56,552 bases of DNA from Candidatus Krumholzibacteriia bacterium. GTDB taxonomy: Bacteria; Krumholzibacteriota; Krumholzibacteriia; JAJRXK01. Below the pieces are notes generated by a model. It was not told the DNA's origin. It did no database searches and saw only the letters and a list, made by a program, of their open reading frames with translations. The stretch spans positions 1 through 56,552 of the forward strand of contig DATFKK010000122.1 in NCBI GenBank assembly GCA_035268685.1, written 5' to 3'. Shown here one piece after another: positions 17,901 through 26,198 of the stretch; positions within the stretch are counted from its first letter, which is position 1; every line of letters begins with the position of its first letter. Position numbers and translations under genes: made by a program.

Positions 17901-19781
17901 TGCACGCAGTGCGTCGAGAAAGGCCCCCTGTCGCTGCGGATCGTCCGCGAGCGCCGGGTCCGGGAGCTCGAACCGGAAGGTCTCGAGCGTCAGCGTCACG
18001 CCCTCGTCCAGACGTGCGTGGTTGGAGAAGCTGTTGACGACCCGCAGACCGAAGTTGTCGAGGATCGGCATGATGTCCGACAGCATCAGGTCGTGGTCGG
18101 AGTACAGCCGCAGCTTCATGGTGCCCTGCTCGACGTCTTCCTCGTCGCGGTACAGGGCCAGATCGAGTCCCGAGCCCCGCCGGATGGCCTCGAGGTTCAA
18201 GAGGTCGATGATCACCTGCGACGCCGCCGTCGAGAGCTGGTACCGGCCACTGAAGGCTCCGTGATACGTACCGTACAGGCGCATGGCCTCGTCGCGGGAG
18301 AGCGTGTCGAGCAATGCGTCGCGCAGCCGGTCCTCCCAGGTGGCCGACAGCGAGACGATCTCGGCCTCGACGTCCTTCATGGACGGCGCCTTCATGCGTC
18401 GTGGGCTGGTCAGATAGAAGTGGACGACGGCCACGCCGTAGCTGTGCAGGAGCACGCGGTGGTCGGCGTAGTTCGCCTCCAGGGTCCGCATGAGGTATTC
18501 CTGGATCCGCTCCCGGCGCTGGTCGTTGAACTGTGCCCGGGGCATCACCACGAACACGAAGGCCGTACGTTTCGAGGATCCGAGGGACAGGTACACCTCG
18601 AGCTTACGGGCACGATCGGCAGCCAACGTGCGCCGGATCAGCTCACGGATGTCGTTCGGGTCCGCTCCGAAGAGGTACTCCACCGGCAGCGAGTTGAAGG
18701 CGTTGACGATCGCCTTGTAATTGAAACTACCCGGTGTCACGTCCTCCTGCCGCACCACTTCGTTCAGCTTCTCGCGCAGGATGGGGACGATGCTCCCGCG
18801 CGATTGGATCGCCCGGTAGGTGAACAGGCCGTGGATCGCGACGGCTCCGGTCACCTCGCCGCGATCGCTGTGGGTCCGCACGAGGATCTCGTCGATCTTG
18901 CCGCTGCGGTGGAGCTCGCTCTCCTCCGAGGTCTTGCTGATGTGCACCAGGGGCCCACGCTTCGAGGTGCTCTTCAACCAACGCCTGGCATCGGGATAGG
19001 AATGCGAGAACGGATCCTCGCGGAGGCGCGACAGACCCAGTGCCTCGCCCGTGGGCTCGCCCCGGACATCGACGGGCGTCATGCCGAAGAAGACGAAGTG
19101 ATCCTCGCTCAACCATTCGAGGAAGTGACGGACTTCGTCGAGCTCCTCGCGCCGGTCCGGCTGGACACTGCTCAGGAATTCCACCTGGTTCACCAGATCC
19201 TTGAGCTGGCGCAGCTGGCGGCGGAAATCTCGCGCCACGGCCTGCGCGCGCCGGAGGCGGTCCGTCACGTCCTGCTTCAGCGCGCGCCGACGCTTGGGAT
19301 CTGCGATCGAGTCGACCTCGAACAAGGCCCAGCTCTCGAGCGTTCCGTCGTCGCCGACGCTGTCGCCCATGCGCGCGACCTTGCCCGCCGTGTCGCGCTC
19401 CACGGGAAGGACGACATTGACCTGCGAGTACAGCTCCAGGCCCAACTGGCGGAAGGCCAGGCGCACCGAATCGATGATGAAGGCCTGATCCGGCATGCAG
19501 GTGCACACCACGGTGTGCCCGCGGGAGCCTCCCTTCTTCCCCCCCATGACCTCGACGACGATCGTGTCGTCGCGCCGCGTACTGCCGCAGGCGAGCAAAC
19601 GCTCGGTCAACTGCAACCAGAGGGTCCCGTCCTCCTGCAACAGGAAGTTCTCGTCCGCACGTTTGGCCACGGCCTGGGCCAGGTCGCGATAGGCCTGGGC
19701 GTCGACGTTCTTCGACGGCTCGTAGCTCTCGAGCGACGACTCGACCTCACGCACGAGGTCGTTGGCGGTTGGGGTGGTCAT
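15000..19781 (-). CDS. Large NAD-specific glutamate dehydrogenase (GdhB/L-GDH class)
   Basis: This 1593-residue enzyme oxidatively deaminates glutamate to 2-oxoglutarate and ammonia with NAD. Length and architecture match the L-GDH class of about 160-180 kDa: a long N-terminal regulatory region with ACT-like parts (residues 1-700), then the catalytic core. Core motifs include GGLRWSDRLDDFRTEILGLM near 807-826, QMVKNVVIVPLGAKGGFVVK (catalytic lysines near 827-840), GIGDMGGDVFGNG near 972 and NDSVRIDASELQCKTVGEGG. The ATG at 19781 has AGGACGGA upstream. The gene follows the DnaQ/WYL gene by 18 bases and is read first in that pair. It probably channels amino-acid carbon into the TCA cycle, fitting a protein-degrading lifestyle. 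Confidence 0.95.
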   Translation of the reverse strand: MTTPTANDLVREVESSLESYEPSKNVDAQAYRDLAQAVAKRADENFLLQEDGTLWLQLTERLLACGSTRRDDTIVVEVMGGKKGGSRGHTVVCTCMPDQAFIIDSVRLAFRQLGLELYSQVNVVLPVERDTAGKVARMGDSVGDDGTLESWALFEVDSIADPKRRRALKQDVTDRLRRAQAVARDFRRQLRQLKDLVNQVEFLSSVQPDRREELDEVRHFLEWLSEDHFVFFGMTPVDVRGEPTGEALGLSRLREDPFSHSYPDARRWLKSTSKRGPLVHISKTSEESELHRSGKIDEILVRTHSDRGEVTGAVAIHGLFTYRAIQSRGSIVPILREKLNEVVRQEDVTPGSFNYKAIVNAFNSLPVEYLFGADPNDIRELIRRTLAADRARKLEVYLSLGSSKRTAFVFVVMPRAQFNDQRRERIQEYLMRTLEANYADHRVLLHSYGVAVVHFYLTSPRRMKAPSMKDVEAEIVSLSATWEDRLRDALLDTLSRDEAMRLYGTYHGAFSGRYQLSTAASQVIIDLLNLEAIRRGSGLDLALYRDEEDVEQGTMKLRLYSDHDLMLSDIMPILDNFGLRVVNSFSNHARLDEGVTLTLETFRFELPDPALADDPQRQGAFLDALRAVFRGDMANDALNRVLIPAGLDWRQVVILRSYQGYAKQLGNMTTPGSVYRVLVKHAPIVRRIVELFEAKFGPARNGRVPARPSARRRKTADALLGEIIEAVDRVESSNEDRVLRIFVNLVDATLRTSFYARDREYPSVAHKFDCAQVASMPDRRPWREIYVHHSNLEGVHLRGGRIARGGLRWSDRLDDFRTEILGLMTTQMVKNVVIVPLGAKGGFVVKRLPSDPAARRAAADDHYEIFIQSLLDLSDNRIEEEIVPPCDVVCWDEPDPYLVVAADKGTAHLSDRANAISEKRAFWLGDAFASGGSNGYDHKAIGITARGTWVAVRHILREAGINAETDEFTVAGIGDMGGDVFGNGLIEHPTIKLQAAFNHLHIFLDPDPDPKKSFKERKRLFRARSSGWDAYDTSVISKGGGIFDRHAKRIPLSAPVRRMLGVEETEMSGSELVRTILRMPVDLLYNGGIGTYVKASQESHAQAADPANDSVRIDASELQCKTVGEGGNLGLTQAARIEFARNGGRINTDFIDNAGGVNISDHEVNLKILFATQVQAGRLSMRSRNQLLPDIEPTVTQDVLVAQGDQARMLSLDERRSRFDLAPFDRVMDEIARYFSLSRRQVDLPPVREMDRRMAEGEALTRPELATLSSFVKMRLYEELLEDPKLDMEGLLPALRNYFPAKVRKRFAKAVDEHSLRREIALTRLTNRIVDHTGCTFFHEMHADCGANSRQTFEAYSFLSRAADLWRFKDELWSLGWKVEVEVLYEALLIVEHALRLGTRHLLEHWSEAEITAGLRQTGPHSRKILGLESDVESVLDQVSLERVRERVLRFTEAGIPGEMATRLAHVRYLPRALVVLDLAGQCKRSAKAVAADYFALGRASRLFDVIRWIDELRPDAYYDALAYRALRRELHELLSRLVLRLLPVSGSAQKKLESLGPGREAFAQLERIPPEQLGPAALMVVVQDMRQALGQT

Positions 19782-19799
19782 GGAATCCGTCCTGCGGTC

Positions 19800-20654
19800 C
19801 TAGAAGAGGGTTGCCTGCGCGTACTGGGCCCGGGTGATCCAGTCCAGGCGGAAGTTGCGATCGGTGTGGTCGCGCTCGCAGCGCGCCACGAGGAACGTCG
19901 CGCCGGTGCGGCGGATCCAGCCGCGGGGCGTGACCTCGTGCGTCTCGCTGCGACGCCCCTCGGGCTCGTACAGCAGGTTGACCCGCCCTCCGGAGACGAG
20001 GGCCTCCTCCAGGGGTCCCAGCTCGGGCGGCAACCACATCCACAGCCGCTCGTCGGGGCCGAAGGTGAGCACGCCGGAGGTCAGCGCGAAGAGCTCGTGC
20101 AACGGTCGGTCGGCCATCCCGCCCACCAGGCCGAGGAAGACGTTCATCAGGGTGACCGAGTCGGCCAGGGCACGATGGTAGGTCGGCGCGGGACAGTTCA
20201 GCGCCTTCGAGATCGTCTCGAGCTTGTGGTTCGGCAGGTCGTCGCGCAGAGCGCGCGAGATCTCGACGGTGTCGACCACCGGAACGCGCGGCATCTTCCG
20301 CGCCGACCGGTGTGCCTCGTGAGCCAGGAAGCCCACGTCGAACGCGGCATTGTGGGCCAGCACGACACTGTCCTCGATCAGATCGAGGAATCCGCCCACC
20401 GCGTCGGCGAAGAGCGGCTGGCCCTTCACGTCCGCGTCCTGGATCCCGTGCATGCGGATGGAGTCGGGCGGAATCGTCTGCTGGGGATCGATCAGGCTCT
20501 CGAAGCGATCGATCTCGCCGTCGAAGGAGAAGCGCACGCCCGAGAGTTCGATCACGCGCTCGGTCGAGGCCACGAGCCCGGTGGTCTCGGTGTCGAAGGC
20601 GACGAAGTGCAGGTCGGAGAGCGGGCGTGCGTGGTCGATCGTCGACGTGGCCAA
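19800..20654 (-). CDS. DnaQ-type 3'-5' exonuclease fused to a WYL-like domain
   Basis: This 284-residue protein has a DEDDh exonuclease domain: FVAFDTETTGL (D and E), LAHNAAFDVGFLAHEAH (D), then HRALADS (H and D). After a linker, residues about 225-280 match a WYL domain: GRVNLLYEPEGRRSETHEV, then TPRGWIRRTGATFLVARCE and NFRLDWITRAQ. WYL domains usually bind nucleic acid or nucleotide ligands and regulate DNA-damage or defence proteins. I chose TTG at 20654 because AAGGAG lies six bases upstream; no ATG fits. It precedes the glutamate dehydrogenase gene. The cellular substrate is unknown; it is not an obvious DNA polymerase III subunit. Confidence 0.82.
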   Translation of the reverse strand: MATSTIDHARPLSDLHFVAFDTETTGLVASTERVIELSGVRFSFDGEIDRFESLIDPQQTIPPDSIRMHGIQDADVKGQPLFADAVGGFLDLIEDSVVLAHNAAFDVGFLAHEAHRSARKMPRVPVVDTVEISRALRDDLPNHKLETISKALNCPAPTYHRALADSVTLMNVFLGLVGGMADRPLHELFALTSGVLTFGPDERLWMWLPPELGPLEEALVSGGRVNLLYEPEGRRSETHEVTPRGWIRRTGATFLVARCERDHTDRNFRLDWITRAQYAQATLF

Positions 20655-20871
20655 GAGGGCTCCTTCTCCGAGGCGACGGCCGTCGCGCCGCACCTCGGGG
20701 CGACGGGAGGAACGGATGGAACCGCGACGGCCCACGCTCGCTCGCGGGAGGGGCGTGCGTCGTGGTCACGGCGGCATGATCGTGGGGCGTCGCCGACCCG
20801 GGGGTCCGCGGTGGCGGGCGGCAGTATAGGCGGGCGTCGCCGCGGAAACAACCGCCGACGCGGCCGATCCT

Positions 20872-21711
20872 TCAGACGTTTTCGTCCAGCCACGCCGGGT
20901 AGATCGCGTAGACCCGCTCGTCGTCGTGCCACGGCGACTCCGACTCGCCGGCGCGGTCGCGAGCGTCGGCCGTGTCGCGGCGTTCGTCGCCGAGGAGCTC
21001 GGCGAGACACACCACCGGGCGGCGCGGCGGGTCCACCAGTTCCTGCACCAGGTCGAACATCCCGTCGATGTCCCGGAAGGCGCCGAAGCCGGTGAGGAAG
21101 GGCAGCGGCCGCGCCGTCTCCGGGACCGTGGCGAGCACCGAACGCACGGCGCGGGTGACCTCCTCGGTGCGCACCCGTCGCGGGTCTCCGTCGTCGGTGA
21201 ACTGCGGTTCGTCCACATCCACCACCGTCCGGGGACCGTAGGGACGCCCGACCGCGGCAAGGTTCCCCACCGCCAGCGCCAGCTGCAGACGTCGCGGCCA
21301 CACCGGCGCGGGCTCGGGCTCCGAACGCAGCACGACCCCGGCCGATGCCTGGGCCTCGACGAGCAGGACCTCGGCCCCGCTCTCTCGCGCGAGCGCGTCG
21401 AGCCGTTCGGGGGCGAGACCTCCAGGACGATCGCCGTCACCCTCCCCCGTCCAGGCCACCCCGTGGGCATCGAGGGAACCGCGCACCGCCTCCTGGTCGG
21501 GCGCACACCGCTGCTCGCGCAACGCGAAGGGCACCGGATGCGCCGTGGTCTGGCTCACCAGCACCCTCGCTCCGCGCTCGCGGTAGACACGGAGCAGTCG
21601 CAGCAAGGTGGTGGTGCAGCCCCCACTCCCGGCCACGGCCACCACCGCATCACCGGCCGGGGGCAGCAACTGGTGCCAGGGACGGAGGAAGCGGAAGGAA
21701 TCGTCGGCCAT
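20872..21711 (-). CDS. YqeC-like protein with altered P-loop
   Basis: This 279-residue protein resembles YqeC, the putative accessory protein of selenium-dependent molybdenum hydroxylases. A P-loop-like AVAGSGGCTTTLLRLL near residue 27 is followed by ARVLVSQTTAHPVP, AEVLLVEAQASAG (family: L-V-E-A-D-G) and AVGNLAAVGRPYG. The Walker lysine is Cys here, and the Asp of the E-A-D-G motif is Gln, so nucleotide binding may be lost or different. No molybdenum hydroxylase gene is near. The ATG at 21711 has GGAGG seven bases upstream. The gene is divergent from the secreted protein gene at 21840. Confidence 0.62.
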   Translation of the reverse strand: MADDSFRFLRPWHQLLPPAGDAVVAVAGSGGCTTTLLRLLRVYRERGARVLVSQTTAHPVPFALREQRCAPDQEAVRGSLDAHGVAWTGEGDGDRPGGLAPERLDALARESGAEVLLVEAQASAGVVLRSEPEPAPVWPRRLQLALAVGNLAAVGRPYGPRTVVDVDEPQFTDDGDPRRVRTEEVTRAVRSVLATVPETARPLPFLTGFGAFRDIDGMFDLVQELVDPPRRPVVCLAELLGDERRDTADARDRAGESESPWHDDERVYAIYPAWLDENV

Positions 21712-21771
21712 CGCGGGCCTCCGCGAGAAAGAGAGTGCGCGTGCCGTCGTCGGTGCCGCGTGTCCGGGTGC

Positions 21772-21777
21772 TACACT
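21772..21777 (+). promoter_or_regulatory. Possible -10 element TACACT for the plus-strand secreted protein gene
   Basis: TACACT within GCTACACTC lies 62 bases before the proposed GTG start at 21840. The same GCTACACTC string occurs at the much better promoter at 54282-54311. No convincing -35 is spaced correctly here, so this is tentative. If real, transcription would begin close to a GTG at 21783. Confidence 0.28.
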
Positions 21778-21839
21778 CACGGGTGCATCCGCGTCAAGAC
21801 ACCGTGCCCGCCGGGGCCGCTGCCACGAGGTCCACCGCC

Positions 21840-23231
21840 GTGTTCCGACCGGCCACCCTGTTGCTCTCGCTCGTCCTCGCCGCCGTCGGGGCCGACGCCG
21901 CGCCCCGTCCCGAGCCGCTCGGCAAGGGACCCTTCCTGGACGCCCTCGTGGCGCCGCCGGTCACCGCGTCCCGCACCTCGGTGCGGACCGAGACCTGGAT
22001 GGACGTCCCCGCGACCGTCTTCCTGCCCGGCAAGGCCGATCCCTCCGAGTGGATGGCCACCGGCACCTGGGCCCGGATCACCCTCGACGGTTTCAGCTGG
22101 CAGTACGGCTACGACCCGCTGACGCAGACCTACGACATGATGGTCAGCGGCTACGTCGACGCCCAGACGGGGATCCTCGCCCAGGAGACGGTCGGGATCA
22201 TGGCCATGCCCCTGCCCGAGGGTTTCCAGTCGGGGCAGGTCGAACGCGTCGAGGTCTGGTTCCGCGTGAAGGAGCACAACCTGTTTCCCTTCGAGATGGT
22301 CGGGATCACGGCCATGACCGACACCCAGACCCCGCGGTCGAACCTGAATTCGCTGCAGAGCCAGTTGTTGTACGAGGACGCACGGGGCTTCAGCGGAACC
22401 GCCTATGCGCTCGACCACTTCGACGCCGGCCCCCATGCGATCGACCTGGGACCGATCGCCGTCGAGGACCTCGAGGACCGCCTCGATTCCGACCGCTGGT
22501 TCGGTGTGGGTTTCGCGGCCGACGGATGGGACCTGTCCGGCAGCCTGGGCCAGCAGGTGTTCTGGCGTGTCGACGGCGGAGGAGCGCTGCCCGAGTCGAA
22601 TCGTCCGTTCTTCCGCGTGGTCTACAACGCCCCGCCCGACGCGGCCGAGCCCGTCGCCCCGGTGACGGATGCCCTGCTGTCGACCACGCGTCCGCGCTTC
22701 GAGTGGACCGCGTCCACCGACCCCAACGACGACACCCCCATCACCTACCGGGTGCTGGTGGGAACCGATCCCCTGCTGACCGACCCCATCGTCTTCGACG
22801 CGGGCACCGAGACCACGGCCGAACCCCCGGTCGCGCTGGCTCCCGGCACCCTCTACTGGGCGGTCGAGGCCTCCGACCCCGCAGGCGCTCTGCGGCGCTC
22901 CACGGTGACGCGTTTCGCGATCACCACCGGTACCGATGCCCCTGCGACGACTCGTAACACGCCGTTGACGGCGGCTCCGAACCCCTTCAATCCGCGGACG
23001 TCGATCACGGCCACGTTGCCGGTCGCCGGCCAGTGGTCCTTGACGGTCTTCGATCCGCGCGGACGAAGGATCCGGTCGCTGGCCTCGGCCGAATTCCCGG
23101 CGGGCCGGCACGACTGGACGTGGAACGGTCTCGACGAGAGCGGCACGGCGGTGGGCAGTGGAGTGTACACGGCGGTTCTCCGCGGCCCGCGGAACCACCG
23201 GACGTCCACGAGGCTCACCCTCGTCCGCTGA
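21840..23231 (+). CDS. Secreted FlgD-domain protein of unknown function
   Basis: This 463-residue exported protein has a signal peptide (MFRPATLLLSLVLAAVGADA), then a beta-rich region (about 25-265) with no family I recognise. A fibronectin/Ig-like domain follows at about 280-370 (RPRFEWTASTDPNDDTPITY ... GTLYWAVEASDP). The C-terminal FlgD-like domain begins LTAAPNPFNPRTSITATLP and ends GSGVYTAVLRG, as in surface-sorted proteins of this organism. GTG at 21840 (GAGG 10 bases upstream) gives the most compact signal peptide; GTG at 21783 is an alternative with 19 more residues. It converges with the sulfatase-fold gene with only 21 bases between stops. Confidence 0.85.
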   Translation: MFRPATLLLSLVLAAVGADAAPRPEPLGKGPFLDALVAPPVTASRTSVRTETWMDVPATVFLPGKADPSEWMATGTWARITLDGFSWQYGYDPLTQTYDMMVSGYVDAQTGILAQETVGIMAMPLPEGFQSGQVERVEVWFRVKEHNLFPFEMVGITAMTDTQTPRSNLNSLQSQLLYEDARGFSGTAYALDHFDAGPHAIDLGPIAVEDLEDRLDSDRWFGVGFAADGWDLSGSLGQQVFWRVDGGGALPESNRPFFRVVYNAPPDAAEPVAPVTDALLSTTRPRFEWTASTDPNDDTPITYRVLVGTDPLLTDPIVFDAGTETTAEPPVALAPGTLYWAVEASDPAGALRRSTVTRFAITTGTDAPATTRNTPLTAAPNPFNPRTSITATLPVAGQWSLTVFDPRGRRIRSLASAEFPAGRHDWTWNGLDESGTAVGSGVYTAVLRGPRNHRTSTRLTLVR

Positions 23232-23252
23232 TCGACGGACGCGGGACGACCC

Positions 23253-25133
23253 TCACTCGATGTAGCCGAGGGATCGGAGCAGCTCCTCGTCGGCCTCCGT
23301 CATGGTCAGGTCGTCGCCGCGGAAGCGCGCGGCCAGGACCGCATTGGCCCGGTGGAGTTCGGCGAGCGGTTCGACGAAGCGGTCGAGGACCTCGGGGTGT
23401 CGGGTCAGCCCGAGGCCGCGATCGGCATAGGACCCGCCCACGCGCAGGATCCCCGACGGCTCGATTCCGAGCTCGGTCGACCAGCGATGGTGCAGACGCC
23501 ACCCCTCGCGATCGGTCGCGGCGTGATCGGGCCCACTGCGGTGCAGCGACAACGAGCGTGGCGTCGGCCCCGCGGCCAGATCGTGACCCTGCGAGACCTC
23601 TTCCTCGGGGAGCCCGATCGCCCGCAGCAGGGTCGGCGCCAGGTCGACGGTCTCGGCCAGATCGGTGCGCACGGTGCCGGCCTCGCGCCGCCCGGGCCAC
23701 TTGATCACGAGCGGGATCCGCAGGGTCTCCTCGATCAACAGCTCGTGCATGTAGTGATCGGCCTCGCCGAGGGCCTCGCCGTGATCGGCCACGACGACGA
23801 TCGTCGCGTCCTCGTAGCGTCCCTCGGCTTTCAGGCGGTCGACGAAGAGACCCAAGGCGGCGTCGGTGTCGGCCACTCCGGCGTCGTACAGGCGACCGAG
23901 AGCCTCGCGTTGCGCCGGCGTGAACGGCCGCTCGCCGAGGTTCACCTGGTGGAGGGCTTCACTGGCCCCCACGAGGCGCGCCCACCCCCGGAACTGTTCG
24001 GCCGCACCGGGCGCGAAGCGTTCCAGCATCTCCGGCGATGCCTCGTAGGGGAGGTCTCCGGTGTCACTGTGGGGATCGTAGAAATGGAGGAACAGGAAAC
24101 CCGGCCGGTCGGAGTCGGTCACCCACTTCGCGGCCCGGCGCGCGCGATCGGCCGCTTCGAGGTTGTTCTCTTCGTAGCGATCGAAACCGGCGCCGTACCC
24201 GAAGTCCGGGCTGAGCAGGAAACAGTCGTAGACCGAGGCCGCGGTCCGGTAGCCCTGATCGCGCATGCGCTCCGGAAGCGTCCACACCTCTCCGGCCAGG
24301 GCCCGGCCGAAGTCCAGGCCGTGCGCGTCGGGATAGAGTCCCGTGAGCATGCTCATGTGACTGGTGAGCGTCCACGGTTCCTGGCAGTACGCCCGCTCGA
24401 AGCGGACCGCGTCGGCGGCGAGGCGATCCAGGTTCGGCGTCAGGCCGCGCTCGTCACCGTAGGCACCGATGCGGTCGGGACGCATGGCGTCCAGCGAGAT
24501 CAGGATGACGTCGCCCGTCGCCGGCGCCGGAGCGAACCAGTGCGCCGGAACGATCGAGACCGGCGCGAGCAGCAACAGCACGACACCGGCGGTCACGACC
24601 ATCCCCCGCGGCGCACGGCGCGCCCTCGAGCGCGGCAGCAATCGCTCGAGGACGGCCATCAGGACGATGGCCAGCACGGCGCACCCGAGGGTCAAACCGA
24701 TGTTGTTGTACCAGATCCGCGGCTCGACGAGCGCGGCGGGTACGAGGAGGTCGCCCACCTCCTCCCGACTCCGCCAGAGTCCGCCGTAGGTGAAGCGATT
24801 GAGGCGGTAACCGATCATCGCCCATGCGCCGACGGCGATCAGCACGCCCCACAGGCGGGCCAGCCGGACCGCGCCGTCCGGGCGCCGTCCCAGTCGCTGG
24901 AGTGGCAACAGGACCACCAGGATCACCGCAAGGGATCCCATGAGCGTGGTCGACGCGGCGTCGCGCCACGCGGCGACCGCGTTCGGCGTGATGGGCGCGA
25001 GCGGATAGCCGTGGAGACCGGAGGTCTCGACGGCCCGGATCACGAAGACGGCGATCGACGACATCGCGAGCAGGACGAGGGCCCAACCGGCGAGGTGGTG
25101 CAGACGATCGATGCGCGGACGGGTGGGGGCCAC
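23253..25133 (-). CDS. Membrane-anchored sulfatase-fold hydrolase/transferase
   Basis: This 626-residue protein has an N-terminal block of about five transmembrane helices (residues 10-210) followed by an alkaline-phosphatase/sulfatase-fold domain. Metal-site motifs are ISLDAMRPDRIGAYG and VVVADHGEALGE. At the catalytic position, where sulfatases carry Cys or Ser in C-x-P-S-R, this protein has TLTSHMSMLTGLYP, a Thr with S-H. Formylglycine formation is therefore unlikely and the chemistry may resemble phospho-transferases of the superfamily. It ends with LLRSLGYIE, common in this subfamily. The GTG at 25133 has GGGAG upstream. The catalytic domain probably faces the periplasm; the substrate is unknown. 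Confidence 0.85.
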   Translation of the reverse strand: MAPTRPRIDRLHHLAGWALVLLAMSSIAVFVIRAVETSGLHGYPLAPITPNAVAAWRDAASTTLMGSLAVILVVLLPLQRLGRRPDGAVRLARLWGVLIAVGAWAMIGYRLNRFTYGGLWRSREEVGDLLVPAALVEPRIWYNNIGLTLGCAVLAIVLMAVLERLLPRSRARRAPRGMVVTAGVVLLLLAPVSIVPAHWFAPAPATGDVILISLDAMRPDRIGAYGDERGLTPNLDRLAADAVRFERAYCQEPWTLTSHMSMLTGLYPDAHGLDFGRALAGEVWTLPERMRDQGYRTAASVYDCFLLSPDFGYGAGFDRYEENNLEAADRARRAAKWVTDSDRPGFLFLHFYDPHSDTGDLPYEASPEMLERFAPGAAEQFRGWARLVGASEALHQVNLGERPFTPAQREALGRLYDAGVADTDAALGLFVDRLKAEGRYEDATIVVVADHGEALGEADHYMHELLIEETLRIPLVIKWPGRREAGTVRTDLAETVDLAPTLLRAIGLPEEEVSQGHDLAAGPTPRSLSLHRSGPDHAATDREGWRLHHRWSTELGIEPSGILRVGGSYADRGLGLTRHPEVLDRFVEPLAELHRANAVLAARFRGDDLTMTEADEELLRSLGYIE

Positions 25134-25301
25134 CGTGGACTCCCGGCGTTGTCGGGTCCCGTGGCGGCACGAGGACCTCGCGTGCTAACCTTGCGATCCA
25201 CAGCGGAGCCGCGGTGATCGGCGGACCGCCCCAAAGTAGATGCGGGTCGCACGGTGCGCACCCGCGGAGACCGGTCCGTTCCCCCGCGCAGGCACACGAC
25301 C

Positions 25302-26198
25302 ATGTCCGTCGCCACCCATCTGCTCCGCTTCGCCAACCGTGTCCTACCGGCCCCGGATCTGCCCGGCGACGTCGACCCCGTGGCCTATGCGCGCTGGGAG
25401 TACGAGACCAGCCGGGCCACGCTGCGCCTGTGGGACGCGGCGGGCCCCCTCACGCACGGTGCCGCACTGGATGTCGGCTGCGGTCTCGGTGGCAAGACGC
25501 ATCGGCTTCGCGAACACACGGGGAGCGCGGTCCGATGGACGGCCCTGGACATCGACATCGAGCACCTGAGGCAGGCCGGATCCTACTTCGAACACGCCGG
25601 TGTCGACGACGTCGAACGGATCGCAGGCGATGCCGCGCGTCTACCCTTCGACGATGCGACCTTCGATCGCATCGTCACCGCCGACGCGCTCGAACATCTG
25701 CCCGACCCCCGACGAGCGCTGTCGGAGTTCCGGCGTTGTCTGCGCCCCGACGGGCGCCTCGTCCTGCTGTTCAACCCCTGGGGCTCGCCGCGCGGGTCCC
25801 ACCTCGGGGACCTGCTGCACCTGCCCTGGTGTCAGCTTCTCTTCTCCCGTGAGACCCTGGGACGGGCGACCCTGGCCGTCGCCGAGGAGCGCGCCCGGGA
25901 ACTCCCTCCGGGCGACGCGGAGCGGCTGCGGTCTCACGGCCGTGAGCTCGTGGAACACTTCCACCATCACGTGCACCCCACGCGCATCGCGGACCTCCGG
26001 GCATGGGTCCGCGCCGACCGCACCTTCTCGATCGAGTCGGAGCTGCGCATCGGTCCCGGGCCGATCGGCACACCGGGCTGGCTGCAGGCGGGCTGGTGCG
26101 AGGAGTGGCTGAGCGCCACCTACGGGGCCGTCCTCGAACCCATGGCCGCGTCCGCGAGCAGCGCCTCCAACCGATCGAGCGTGTGCTCGAGTTCGTAG
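25302..26198 (+). CDS. SAM-dependent methyltransferase (class I)
   Basis: This 298-residue class I methyltransferase has motif I ALDVGCGLGGKTHRL near residue 52, an acidic residue after strand 2 (ALDIDIEH), motif II/III AARLPFDDATFDRIVTADAL and post-motif EHLPDPRRAL. The family methylates small molecules, lipids or glycans; the neighbouring glycosyltransferase suggests a glycan or lipid target, but this is only context. The ATG at 25302 has a modest AGG upstream. Its last 26 codons and stop overlap the 3' end of the convergent glycosyltransferase gene by 79 bases. Confidence 0.86.
   Translation: MSVATHLLRFANRVLPAPDLPGDVDPVAYARWEYETSRATLRLWDAAGPLTHGAALDVGCGLGGKTHRLREHTGSAVRWTALDIDIEHLRQAGSYFEHAGVDDVERIAGDAARLPFDDATFDRIVTADALEHLPDPRRALSEFRRCLRPDGRLVLLFNPWGSPRGSHLGDLLHLPWCQLLFSRETLGRATLAVAEERARELPPGDAERLRSHGRELVEHFHHHVHPTRIADLRAWVRADRTFSIESELRIGPGPIGTPGWLQAGWCEEWLSATYGAVLEPMAASASSASNRSSVCSSS

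Noticed and set aside
16296-21095. Very long plus-strand open frame opposite the glutamate dehydrogenase gene
   Set aside because: It is the antisense of a well-conserved enzyme and its translation is rich in Arg, His, Val and Asp with no recognisable domain. High GC removes stop codons from this frame.
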